Shown here: piece after piece, positions 1 to 10,940 of the stretch | Position numbering within the stretch: the stretch's first letter is position 1 | Layout: each line of letters opens with the position of its first letter | NCBI GenBank assembly: GCA_900088475.1 | Contig: FLMG01000335.1 | Location: forward strand, 201,991-260,691 | Length of the DNA stretch: 58,701 nucleotides | Reading direction: 5' to 3' | Origin: Hyphochytrium catenoides | Lineage: Eukaryota; Sar; Hyphochytriomycetes; Hyphochytriales; Hyphochytriaceae | The notes under the pieces: model-generated | The model's database searches: none | What the model saw: only the letters and a program-made list of their open reading frames with translations | Told to the model about the DNA's origin: nothing | Program-made: the position numbers and the translations under genes

Positions 1-1649
1 GCATATCTGGCACGTTGAAGCTGCCCGCTGACTGAAAGATTTCTAAACCACTTACGTGGTGGGCGCAGTCAAGAAAGGACATCCAGTTGTCCTGCGCCCA
101 ACAAAATTAGGACTCAAGCAGGTGCCTAAAGTAAAGAAGAAACAATCCCAGAACAAGAACTAAACCGTCTGTTAAATAAAGGGAGGACACCGGGCAGGTT
201 AAAGGTGAGAGTAAACAGCAGCAGGAATACTGACAGAATTATTTGAGACGAGACGAAGGAGAGCTGAGGCATTGCTGTCAACCTGCATGTCAAACCATAT
301 CTTTCTCAGATTGGTTAGCTCGGTCGCCCACTCCCACACCAATTCTGACGGCTTCTGTGCCACTTTAGTGATGGAGTTGGAAGCAGTATGGTGTCTAAAG
401 GGGTTGTACACTCGGGAGGGTGAGGAAGGGTTGCCTGCATCCAGGTAGAACACCATCGTCCGGTTTGTCTTCAGTATCCCCCGATGCATTGCCTGGACCT
501 AAGAAAAGCACCATTAAGCACAGTCTCTTCATCATAAGAGACCTGCAAGACCTCAGCCGCAACAGAGCTAGAGGAGGGATGGATGGCGCACGGAGTCAAG
601 CTACCTTACCGATCGCTGCATGCATCCATCATGGACACCACAGTCTAAGTTACAGGTGTCGAACTTGATAAAGTCCATTCCCCAGTCCGCGAAAGTCTGA
701 GCATCTTCTTCCTCGTGACCCAGAGACGAAGCGAAGCCACCACATGTACAGTTACTGACGGCGGTGTAGATGCCGATCTTAAGCCCTTTAGAGTGCACGT
801 ACTCTGCTAGCGCTTTCATACCGGAAGGAAAGCGTTGTGGGTCTGGCACTAGTCGGCCTCTGAACAGAGAGATGGCAGGTAGCGGAATTAAGGACCGAAG
901 TAGCGGAAGGCACCTGAACGATAAGCAGATCAACTGGACGAGAAGCTTTGCGTTTAAAGGTGCAAGCGGGAGGAATGAAAGGAGGCATGCTGACGGGATA
1001 AGAGTGTTGCAGATGAGCTCACTCGATACCTCGAGTCCCTAGGGGCTGGCACCAAGCAGCCATGACCAGGGGTCGGGGCGTACTCCAGGCAGGCAGACCA
1101 GCCGTCATCAATTAGTAGATAATTATAACCTGCAGCCCGAAGCCCCGAGGACACCATGAGGTCGGCCGACTCCCGGATAAGACTCTCATTAACCTAGAGA
1201 AGAGACAGGGGAGAGAGGGAGAGAGATTCAGAGATATATTGAGATAGAGGACAAGGAGGTTGGGATGTAACCTTGTGATGTCAATGTCAATCAGAGAGAC
1301 ACAATAGCAAAGAACAAGAGAGAGACACCAGCGGTGACTTCAGCGGCGATTGCCTTGAGCTTACATTGAGCAAAACGCTATTCCACGATGTCCAGCCCAT
1401 CAAAGGTCGCTGCAACGCTGGGTCAAGATACTTTGGGTTCCTCCAGCGCCTGCCAGCGGATGCTTGCATTGGTCGAGGACTTTCCAGGTAGCTGTATACG
1501 TCGCCTGGGCGGGTGGTGGTAACAGAGGAAGTAGCATTGCATCCTCCTACACCCAAGACAGCGAATATCAGAGCGAGGCAGCAGCCAACACGTGGCAAAG
1601 AGTACCGAGGGTACGCGGTTTGTTCCTTCCTGGTGCCTTGGATTGTCAT
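1..1649 (-). CDS. Alpha-galactosidase, glycoside hydrolase family 27 (partial, C-terminus outside window)
   Basis: Five exons on the minus strand: 1365-1649, 1030-1193, 610-859, 235-498 and 1-91; all junctions keep phase, giving about 351 residues before the left edge. It would hydrolyse terminal alpha-galactosyl residues. The start is the ATG at 1649; the N-terminus is a hydrophobic signal sequence ([16 protein letters not shown]), so the enzyme is probably secreted or lysosomal. Family motifs in order: [22 protein letters not shown], the nucleophile segment DFIKFDTCN (Asp of KFD), and near the edge [10 protein letters not shown], matching the usual AGPGxxNDPDM. The acid/base Asp is uncertain: R-L-V-S-N puts Asn at the expected spacing, but IWFDMQVD just before it could supply it. 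The C-terminal beta domain is not in the window. Family assignment is secure; specificity is not tested. Confidence 0.88.
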
Positions 1650-3059
1650 GATGAGCAAATCTATGAGCCCGGGTTATGGTCGTCACCCCTTCTGCCACTC
1701 TACCTTTCGCTCTATGCTACTTTCTGCACGGTTTCTTCTTTGAGGGCAATTGAAGACTGGTGGTAGGCTCAAGAAAGCCCAAAGAAAGGAGGAGGATAGC
1801 AGAAGAAGACGGTAAAGAAGCGTATCATCGAAGATGCAGGTGATACCCCGGAGGAGCGCAGAGAGAGAGACAGAGAGACAGAGACAGAGAGAGACACAGA
1901 GAGACAGAGAGACAGAGAGAAGAGACAGAGGAGAGAGAGAGAAGGTGGAGGTTTGGGGGCTGCAGAAACGGAGATAAAGATCATTGAGATTGAGAAGAGA
2001 CGAGGGAGTTCAGCAAAGAGCCAGAAGTAGACAGCAAGGCGAGGTAGAGTGGGAAAGAGTGAAGCGTGGGAAGTGAGACAGAGCAGTTAAAGGGAGAGAC
2101 AGACAGGGAGCGCTATGGAGAAACAGAGATAGGGGCAGCGAGCGCGCGAGGAAGAGTAAGGATGAGCCAGAGCGAGTGAGAGATGCAGGTGCCATCATCG
2201 CTTAGGAACTACCTGAAGACTGCGTAAAAACGGTCACAAGAAGGCGTATTATTAACAAGGGAGCACTTAGATCTGACCGTATAATAAGATCAACAACTCC
2301 TTGGCAGTAGTAATAGCCCGGTGCAGGTGCACCTCTTTTGCAGAAAGCAAGCCACTGGTAATCTCAGAACTACCCCAGGACTTATCTCAGATGTCCTCCG
2401 TGACCTGTCGAAAGGTCATTGTGTTCTGAGTACTTGTATGCAGGCAGCAGGCGGAGAGCCCAGAGATCAGCAACTGTTCTCCCTCTATCTTCGCTTACCG
2501 ATTCGTCGTCCAGCGGCATCGGTCCGGACTTTACCAAGCACATTTGGCCCTGGCTGTGGGCCCGCTCAGGCTGGGACAATAGAGCGGGGCGAGGGAATAG
2601 TCCACCGGTGATGACAAGGAAGATGTGAGGCTGGAGACAGGAGGTTTAGGGTCAGGAAGGAACACGGACGAACAAACACCCTTTCTGCATGGGGAGACCG
2701 GTCCTACCGCCTGCAGAGGGAGGGGACAGACTAAGGGCAAGGCCAGGGAAGTGAAATATATGCGAGGAATGGTTTGGAATGGTGGCGACGGCCATCAAGA
2801 AGACGTTCGCGACCATGTCTTCTGGGTAAAGGTAGAGCCGATGGGGTTCATTTAATAAAAAATGACGAGCCTCAATATTTCCCTAGGTGTCTACCTTGGA
2901 TGTCCTCTTATTCTATGTTGTTCTTCCCTCTGCTTGCTGTTGCTTCTGAGCTCTCGGTCGTGCTCGCTTGTGAAGGCTTATAATACATTTGTCGGGGTTG
3001 GTAAACAAGTTCCGACGCATTGGCAAAAGAAGAGCCATCGTTGTTTGCACCACAATACT
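1650..3059. other. Intergenic region between divergent genes, with GA-rich tract
   Basis: This 1.4 kb separates the starts of the alpha-galactosidase (-) and the esterase (+), so it should hold both promoters. A GA/GACA-rich tract lies at about 1857-1946. Several short open frames exist on both strands, but none shows a family motif or splice-consistent continuation. The esterase frame stays open upstream to an ATG at 2862, so part of 2862-3059 could be coding. Confidence 0.5.
1857..1946. repeat. GA/GACA-rich simple-sequence tract
   Basis: Purine-rich low-complexity DNA built from GAGA and GACA units, lying in the intergenic region. The long Ser/Leu-rich frame on the opposite strand is a by-product of the repeat. 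Confidence 0.8.
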
Positions 3060-4040
3060 ATGGGGTACTCTAAGGAAGTAGCAGCTATACAATGTCGGCT
3101 AGTCTTCAGATTGACGCCACTATTCTTACTCTTGGTGGCCGTCTGCAACTACTCCGCGACAGCAATCGTCCCAAACCTTGGAAGGGTATGCACCGGTAAG
3201 AATGGCGATACAACGTGCTCCCCTGGGTCTTCCATCACGATCGGAGGGGCACGACCTGCGGAGGTGTTTATACCTGCGAGCTATGATCCTACCCATCCCA
3301 CTCCGGTACTGATTATTCTGCACGGGTATGGAGACAGAGCTGACCGGGGTCTAAGCTACGTTCGTTCAGCGGCAGAGTCTAAAGGCTTCATCTACTCGGC
3401 ACCTTTAGGGACTCCGGAGAGAGGGAGCGGGAGACGCTTTTGGAATGCTCCTCAGCTTTGCTGCGACTTTTTTGGCACTGATGTGGATGATGAAGCCTAT
3501 CTCTTGGGTCTGATTGACGAAATTGCCTCCAAACTCAACGTGGACAGAGAGAGAGTTTCTCTACTGGGTATCTCAAATGGAAGCTTCATGGCCTATGCTC
3601 TGGCATGTCATCACTCGGAAATTATTGCTGGTGTCGTAGGGCTTGTAGGTGCGATGTATGGAGATAAAACCCTCTGCCAGCCGTCGACTCCCGTCTCTGT
3701 GCTCCATGTACATGGAACAGAGGACCAACTGGTCTCTTACTACGGTGGCACCATCCCCGGAGGCAGCCGCGGCCGGTACTCAGGGGCAGAGGAGACCGTC
3801 AAGGCGTGGGCCAAGAGTAACAAGTGCACAGGCGCTGATACTCCGATGCGTGGTTCTCCTATAGCTCTGGAACAAGGTAGGGGCCCAAGGAGCACTCCTG
3901 TCACCTTCTCTGGCTGCCCAGAGGGTGTGGATGTCAAGCTTTATAGTATCAATGGAGGGTCTCACGTGCCCGACCTGAGGCCAGACTTTGCTGTTGAGCT
4001 GATGGACTTCTTGGCTGCTCATAAGAAGCAGAGCCGATAA
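3060..4040 (+). CDS. Secreted PHB depolymerase / feruloyl esterase-like alpha/beta hydrolase (LpqC-type)
   Basis: Intronless, 326 codons from the ATG at 3060; the frame stays open to another ATG at 2862. The 3060 start was chosen because a clear signal peptide follows it (RLTPLFLLLVAVCNYSATA). The family cleaves polyester or aryl-ester bonds. Visible features: an oxyanion loop with LHGYGD, a nucleophile elbow GISNGS (GxSxG), an acid region HGTEDQLVSY and the catalytic His in GGSHVPD. A Cys-Cys pair (QLCCDFF) precedes the elbow, as in many members of this family. Length fits. Being intronless among intron-rich neighbours is compatible with acquisition from bacteria, but that is only an inference. 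The true substrate cannot be read from sequence. Confidence 0.87.
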   Translation: MGYSKEVAAIQCRLVFRLTPLFLLLVAVCNYSATAIVPNLGRVCTGKNGDTTCSPGSSITIGGARPAEVFIPASYDPTHPTPVLIILHGYGDRADRGLSYVRSAAESKGFIYSAPLGTPERGSGRRFWNAPQLCCDFFGTDVDDEAYLLGLIDEIASKLNVDRERVSLLGISNGSFMAYALACHHSEIIAGVVGLVGAMYGDKTLCQPSTPVSVLHVHGTEDQLVSYYGGTIPGGSRGRYSGAEETVKAWAKSNKCTGADTPMRGSPIALEQGRGPRSTPVTFSGCPEGVDVKLYSINGGSHVPDLRPDFAVELMDFLAAHKKQSR

Positions 4041-4458
4041 TGATAATGAAAAGCCTGTCCGCTTAAGGAATGTAGCGTTTCCCAATGACGGTTCTATCGT
4101 TCTCTTCGTCCTTGCTCGGACAATTCTCTCTCGTCGTTCTAGAATTCTCAAGATTCTCTCCGTTGTTGGGCTATCTCTCCTTTCGACCTAGATCCTTGAG
4201 CCTCTTCTTCCGCAACGTATACTCTCTCGACCCTTGCTATACGTCATCTGTCCGCCGTTCACAGGGCTGATACAGACTGAGAGACTCCGCTGAAGGCTGT
4301 CGGTTCAAGGGACTAAGCCAAATTGCCTGCTCATCTGTCTTCTGTGGGTACGAAGCGGCGCATACATATGAATTTTCCTCAGGAAAGGACGGACCAAGTA
4401 TCTAACTCCTCGGGCGAAGTGACGCATAAGGCACGAGTCCCCTCTTTAACAATTTTCA
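4041..4458. other. Intergenic region between convergent genes
   Basis: 418 bases between the esterase stop and the minus-strand MinC stop; presumably both 3' UTRs. No coding signal or RNA gene recognised. Confidence 0.5.
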
Positions 4459-6880
4459 TTATCGAAACTTCATTGAGCGGAGAAGAAGTTCTCCTTCAGG
4501 ATTCAGAGAGACAACCATAGAGTTGTTCTTCACCTGGAAATGGAAGCAACCAGAAGAGCAGACCACGCCAAACACGCAGCATTATAAAGTGCCATATAGG
4601 GTAAGTGCAGGAAGGTTAGCCTTATGGTTTGAGCCACATAAAATGGAATAAAAGAGTCGTACATGGCCCGCTAACTCCTCTGCAGATTCAATCAGCTGGA
4701 AGACTTCAGCAACGGCGACCAGCTCTGCATCAAACTTTAGAGCAAAAATCTTAGCATGCCGGTTGCCTGAGACGCCTGCCAAGGCTCTGCCCTGCAACTT
4801 TCCATAGACATGAATGTCTCCATCGGCGAGAACCTAGAGCGAGAAAAGGCAAAAGGGAAAAGACAAGGTTAGCCTCATGCGAGGAGTAAGGGGGGCCGCC
4901 AGAGGAATCCCATCTCAATTGATTGACTGTCAGTTCTCTCTGTAGCAGTGAATTTAAGAGAGTCAGGTAGCCAAAGAATGTGGCAAGCCAGGGAAGGGCA
5001 ACAAATAAGTCTAGATCTAACAAGCAGCTCTTCATATAGAAAACCTGTGCCCCTCAAGACTCACCTCAGCTCCAGAGTTGACTGAACCCAATACAATAAG
5101 TGATCGGTCTTTGGCATAAACATGTTCTCCCGAACGGACAGAATGCTCCACAACCAATGGCGCGGCTATAACTTTTTCCACCTCTTTGCAATCACGGCTC
5201 TCCTTGGGAGCTGACCCTTCTTCTTGCACGTCTATAATTTCTTTGTCTGTTACTTCCTCTACCATGTCACTTGTCTCGATGGTGACTTGGCCAACAGCTT
5301 GAGAGGAAGATAGAGCATCCTGAGCCACAGAGAGCACCTCCAAAGAGGAAGCGAGACCTGTGAAGTCTACGGGAGGAACTTCCTGGTTGAAGGAAGACGA
5401 CATGATGGTAGGGATCCGATGGGCTATAGCCAATCTCTACAGACAAAAGGCAGACTCATAAGACTTTAGGAAGTTCATCGCTATTTCTATCCGTTCGTCC
5501 GCTGACCGGCCTTTGCCCTAAAGAATAATATCCTCTTTCTCACTCTCTGGAAGACTGGCTATTGTACGACCCCTTTCTCCTCAAGCTCTTATCGCGGCAA
5601 AATCTTAGAGCGCTTATTACGCTTGCCGATGCCCTACCTACCTTTAGGTCTTCACTAGCATTCGCAATGGCGCAAGGAATGAGGTTTAGGCCCTAATCAA
5701 CAGCATCAATGAGGGCCTGCAGAGACGGTGGCCGCAAAGACTTTCCTAAATATATTACCTTTATTGTTCGTACGTACTCTGCGAAGGTCTCAGCCTTCAT
5801 GGGCCGAGTGTGAGGGGTTCCTAGGTTATGACGGGGGAGACTGCCTCAGGCCATAAAGAGAGAGCTTTCACGAGAGAACAGGGCGGGCAGACCAATCCAA
5901 GACAATTGCCGATGAAGAAACCGGAGAGGAACACAAGCTATTTAGGAAGGTGAAGGTAGATTGGGTTACCATCAAGTGACACGGCGCTCATGTCCAGCAC
6001 GATTGGGGTGTTCCTGAAAAAGTGAGGTGAGGAAAGCACGCGCTGTTGGAGGACAGCAGCGAGGGTCTGTGGCGTGTCGGCCCTGCGATTAGAGAATGTT
6101 AGAGAATGTGATAGCCATCGCAAGGTTTCAGGTATTGGAGCAGGAAGTGCGGACAGAGAGGACAGAGAGTGCAGAAGGAATGTTAGGCTTATCTACAGCT
6201 GCTGATGGATGCCGCTCATAAGGAGACCTTAAGTGCTAAGATAACAAAACGTGAGAGACAGTGAGGAGCTTAAGAGAAGAGTTCTCCACAAAAACGTGGC
6301 ACGAGCGGAAATAACGTGACAGAGGGCAAAGCAAGGTACAGAAGGAGAAATGAGGGGAAGAATGAAGCCAGATGGGAACGATGACATTTATATATAGAGA
6401 GAGAGCCAGAGACAGAGAGAAAGATGGAGATAGGGGAGCAAAGAGATCAGCCAATACGAAAGCTTTTGTGCGACAGCATTATAAGTACACTTCACAAATC
6501 CCCGTCCGCTCTTCCCCTAGCAGGACGGACGCTTACACTTACTTTTCAAGCCGGATGGTAGGGATGAGGTAAGACTTGCCCACTACAGCTCTCGGCGATG
6601 GCAGGGACGGCTCAGACTGTCCTGACACTGGCAGGCGAACAGGCCCTCTTTCCTCTCTCTTCAGAGCTTGAGTAGGCCGGGAAGCCGGTCGCGTAGCGTA
6701 TCCTCCATGGGAAGACGTAGAATTGGAGGACAAGCTTTCAGCTTGTTCATCTCTCTCTCCACCTATCCATTGCTCAAGATACTGACGCGCATTTGCCTTG
6801 GATGAGGACAACCGCCGTTTCGTCGTCCTACTTGAGACCACGGCTCTGTCTCGGAGGCGCGCGAGGTGCGGGGAGAACAT
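4459..6880 (-). pseudogene. minC: Septum-site determining protein MinC, nuclear-encoded, with an in-frame TAG in exon 3
   Basis: Six exons: 6543-6880, 5970-6082, 5642-5745, 5065-5436, 4663-4833 and 4459-4533; every junction keeps phase (391 codons). MinC binds MinD and blocks FtsZ assembly away from mid-organelle. Exon 1 begins MFSPHLARLRDRAVVSSRTT, basic and Ser/Thr-rich like a mitochondrial presequence. Exons 2-3 form the N-terminal FtsZ-inhibitory domain (FFRNTPIVLDMSAV). An acidic linker follows, then the C-terminal beta-helix MinD-binding domain (EHVYAKDRSLIVLGSVNSGAE, then ADGDIHVYGKLQGRALAGVSG). Exon 3 reads LQALIDAVD-stop-GLNLIPCAIANASEDLK: a TAG stands at about position 5693-5695 where related proteins have a sense codon. 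TAG ends neighbouring genes (Era, NOL10), so recoding is unlikely. A sequencing or assembly error, polymorphism or genuine decay are possible. Typed as pseudogene only because of this stop. Confidence 0.8.
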
Positions 6881-7688
6881 CTTGCATGTAACAAGGTGAA
6901 CGCCGCATCAGCGGCAGCACCGAACAAGCTTTCTCCCAAGAGCTTGGATCCTATGCGATGTTTGTACCCCCTTACTCTTCCTCAACAACGGGAAGTCAGC
7001 TAATTCAGGCCAAGAGTAGTGAGCAATGTCCCTGGCGCCTCTCCCACAATAAAGCCGCCAAGCCTCCACTTTCCCTTGTGCCTCTACGTGTCAAGTCTCT
7101 GCAGGTCTGCCCTTCGCTAGCCTAATAAAGACTGGGCCTGGTGACCATGATGACTGAAGATTCAGAAGAAAGCCGTTTGGCGGCAGATCTGCAGCGCTGA
7201 AGAAGCCGCACTTTCCTTTCACAACTCACCACGCAAGTCCTTTAAGAATTGACCCTAACGCTTAACCCTCAATATAAATGCCCGCTGACCTCATAGCACT
7301 TAAAGCCCCCTCCCCAATGATGGGTTACCAATAGAATTGCTTCTCATCTTGCTCCTCCGTCCTCCGTCCTTGCGGCTGCCTCCGTCGCCCCAAGCGCCAT
7401 CATCAGGACAGAGCAGCCTTTCCTCAGTGACACGAGACGAGATCGCTGTAAGCGCACCTTTCCTGGCTTCTCAGTCCTCAGGTAGCTAGCGCTTCACCAG
7501 GTCTTACTGCCCTAGCGCCCGATAACACCCAGAGGAGGTGACTTTGGCTTAAGACGAACTTTGTGGTGGTCTGGTTCCACGTAGGGCTTCTGTCTTCTCT
7601 TTCTTGTCGGCGACAAGACGATTGCAGTCTGGCTAGGAGGTAGAGGCAGGAGAGTTTTGACCATCAAGAGATAGAGTCAAATGCCAGG
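6881..7688. other. Divergent promoter region between minC and era
   Basis: 808 bases between two outward-facing start codons. No convincing coding frame. Both flanking genes carry basic N-terminal leaders that look organellar. No clear TATA element was identified. Confidence 0.45.
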
Positions 7689-10021
7689 ATGCTCGTCATA
7701 GGCGTCGTAAGAAATGTGGGACAGGCTCAAAGGGTGTTCTTTCCTTTAACAAGAGCTGGAGTCCGCCGGTCTCTGTCTTCCACTAGAGGAGGAAGCCATG
7801 GGAGCAAGCCTTCACTCACAAGCATTCTCAGTCAGATGGAAGACGCGTCGTGGGCAGTAGAGCAGAAGGAGAAGGCAGAGAAAAGTGCAGAAATATACCG
7901 CCAGAAGCGTAAGGAGGCGGCCCGGATACGGCAGAAGGAAAAGAGCAAGTCGACCGATGACTCACTACTGTCGAGCGCCAGGGTGGTCCGAACTGAAGTA
8001 GCGTTGGACGAAAAGCCCATCCCTTCTATCCAGACACCAAAGAAGGCTCGTGGGCAGAGCTCCGACCTGCCTCAGAAGAACAAGCAGGGTAATGAGTTGG
8101 GACGCGAGTTATTTGCCTAGAGCCTTTCATGCTTATGAGCTCACCCTTTCTCCTTTCTTTGGTCTACCTCTTGGTCCCTTCCTTCTGCTGGATTCTAACC
8201 TCTCAATTTCTTCTCTTCTTCATCTCTCACTTCTGGTCCGCACACGGCCATGCAGATGCTGGCGTTGTCTCAGGTCCGATGCGAATGGACGCTCCGCCTA
8301 AGGAAGTTCGGTTCGGAGTGTTAAATCAGGAGCCTGACCAGCCGAAGAAAGCACGGGTCCTTCGGGCAGCTGTGGTGGGCAGACCTAACGCTGGGAAGTC
8401 CTCACTCCTGAACCTGCTCTGCAACACGAAGGTAGGAATTGTCCGCCTTAAGCTGGTTCCCTAGTGCTCGATATGGCTACCGCTCACCTCAGCTTGGTAG
8501 ATGAAGAACCATCTCCTCCGGTCGACCTAGTAACTCTTATAACCCCTTGTCCACTCCTCCTCGGCAACGAGTAAAGGTTTCAGCCGTGTCACCGAAATAT
8601 AACACGACGAGAAAGACGACTCTAGGTGTTTGGACGGAAGGAAAGACGCAGGTTATCTTCTATGACACTCCAGGCTACGTCGTAAAAAAGTAAGAGCGCT
8701 CCTGCATCTTCATATCCCTTTTCTTTTCTCTACATTTAGCGCTTGACTCTTGCATTCTTTGTATCTTCCATAGGGACGAGAAGAAGTTTGTCCGCTCCCT
8801 AGTGACAGAAGCAGTAGATTCAATTCAAGACGATGTAGATCTTAGTCTTCTTATTATCGACGCAGCGGCCGCCTTGACTCCTGTCCGCCAAGGCGCTATC
8901 AATTCCCTCGTGAAGGAGATCGCGGCAGCACAATCACGGCTCATCTTGGTCTTCAATAAGGTGAGGCCAAGGAAGGATGAGCTGTCCGACAGATGCAGTA
9001 CGGCATGAACCCTATTCTTTACGCTCTGTGTATTCTTGTGACCTGACTCGACCTCTAGGAAAGAAGAAGCTTCTCTTGCGATGTTTATGGCACCTTGGAC
9101 AACCTTACTTCCCCTTGTCACTTTAATCTCACCGAGTCACTGTTGATATTTTTCGATCCATTGGTACGCAGATGGACTTGGTAAGGAAGGACATTAGACG
9201 GTTGCTAAGCTTCAACGATGACGTAACTACGGCGGTAAAACAAGCGCTCAATGAAGCCACAGAAGACGAAGCAGAGAAGTCGCAGATCTTGGGGGGCTCC
9301 GAACCAATGTCTTTTGACGTGTCAGCAGTCACTGGAGAGGGGGTAGAAGAGCTAAAGGAGTTTCTCTTGTCGCAGGCAAAGCGCGGCAACTGGTAGAGAT
9401 CACTACATGTCCACATTCTTGCTTGCCATGCTTGCCATTTACTGCGCCCCGCGTTCTCCGTCTCCATCACTGGCCATTGGGCTTCATCAACCTGCTTATA
9501 TAGGGATTTCACCTCCAAGACTAGCACAGATATGCCGATTTTGGCGCTGGTGGAGGAGATCATTAGAGAAAAACTCTTCATGCGGCTTAACCAGGAGCTA
9601 CCTTATAAAATCGAGCAGAACACAATGTGAGTAGCCCATTCGAAGAATCTGTTTATGTGACGTTTATCACTTCTTCCGTTTCCTATCCTCTCTTTCCGTT
9701 TCCCGGATGTCTTCACACCTACTGCTATTCTTCTCGCCACGTCACTGACCCCAACGATATTGCCACGTCTAGAGGATGGACGGCTATTGACGAGAACACC
9801 CTTCGCATTGACCAAGAGCTTGTGGTGAGGGACAAGTCAATAGTCAGCTACTCTCCTTTGTTGCCAGAACCTCTTCTTAACCTTATTGCTAGGTGCCCAC
9901 TGCTGCCCACAAGAAGATTGTGAGGACCAGCTTAGGCTTCGTAGAGCCAGCCGCCAGAAGAGATATCTCCAGTCTCTTGGAGAAGGATGTCCGCTTGACC
10001 TTCTGGGTCAAAGTGATATAG
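7689..10021 (+). CDS. Era-family GTPase (organellar ribosome assembly)
   Basis: Eight exons: 7689-8088, 8256-8431, 8577-8689, 8774-8960, 9172-9392, 9504-9626, 9773-9824 and 9893-10021; 466 residues, in phase throughout. Era binds the 3' end of small-subunit rRNA during ribosome maturation. The N-terminal ~130 residues are basic and Ser-rich, then a Lys/Glu-rich stretch, consistent with organelle targeting. GTPase motifs: G1 GRPNAGKSS, G2 within KYNTTRKT, G3 DTPG, G4 NKMD, G5 VSAVTGEG. The Era signature LVEEIIREKLF precedes the KH region. The KH region is short and lacks the IGxGG loop: KKIV is followed by RTSLGFVEPAAR rather than a GxxG turn, while the last strand (VRLTFWVKVI) is normal. Exon 2 could equally start at 8274. 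Whether it acts in mitochondria or plastid is unknown. Confidence 0.9.
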
Positions 10022-10940
10022 AAAAACACATCGCACTATTTATGGAGGACGGTCAACGAGAGAGGAGTCCTGAAGGGCGTTCCACAGGCTTCTCGATGAG
10101 CTGGAAAGCAGCGGAGCCCTGCGCTGGGCACTGGCGGTTGTCTACAGGCCGAAGAACAGAAGAATGTCATCTGACCAACGTTGAAGGCTTGAGGCGCGAG
10201 GAAGGCTTTCTCTTTCCTGTGCTGGTGTGGACAACAGCAGTGTGGGAAAGAAACCTAACGTACCGTTGAAACTATTAAGGTTTCAAGTCAGAACGCTAGT
10301 TATACATTCCTTGGTTTCTTGGTCCATTTATCTTTCAGTGAAAGATTCCAAAAGAAAATTCAAATTTTGATCGTACAAACTTCGTTGTCATGTCAATGCC
10401 AAGCAAGGATCCTCCTCCTGCCCCATCGGCCTCGCGTCCTGCTCTCGTGCTGCTGCTGCCAAGCACCAGCGCCAACCTGCCAGCTTCCTCCTCGGCGCGC
10501 CTCCCCAGCTTCCTGTCATTCTGGCACCAGTCTGGGATAAAGCATCTCCGCATCTTCAAACCGCACCCTAGCGCTTCCACGGTTGAGGTGAAAGGATCGG
10601 CTTCTCGTACGTGTCAGCTCGACCCAATCTAGGATAGGTTGTGACGCCCCCTAAACTTGCAAGCCAGATTGTTTCTCATGTTTGAACTCTGACACAGCAT
10701 AACGGGTGGGCTGATACACTCTCGCCGCTGTCGTGTTTCCAAGTAGGAGAAAGAAGGGAGGGGAGCTTTGTGAGCACTGGGTCTGTTAGGCTTCCTGCTA
10801 CTCCATATCCATAGTCAGTGAACAGGCAGTAAATTCTTCTCTCTCTCGAGCTCATTGGTCCCCTAGTCTGCTAGCATTCAGGGCGCTTCGAGCAGGCGTT
10901 CCCGCTATTCTACTTATTTTTTTGCATCCGGGCTGTCTCT
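10022..10940. other. Intergenic region with no supported gene
   Basis: About 920 bases between era and the phosphatase gene, same strand. A Pro/Ala/Ser-rich frame (10390-10632, +) and an opposing minus frame overlap at 10335-10632; neither shows family motifs, so neither is called. It should include the era 3' UTR and the next promoter. Confidence 0.4.

Noticed and set aside
4283-4325. tRNA-like string containing GGTTCAAGG
   Set aside because: No acceptor stem or anticodon arm can be paired around it.
10335-10632. Overlapping plus and minus ORFs (Pro/Ala/Ser-rich and its complement)
   Set aside because: Local GC-rich sequence opens both strands; no motif decides for either.
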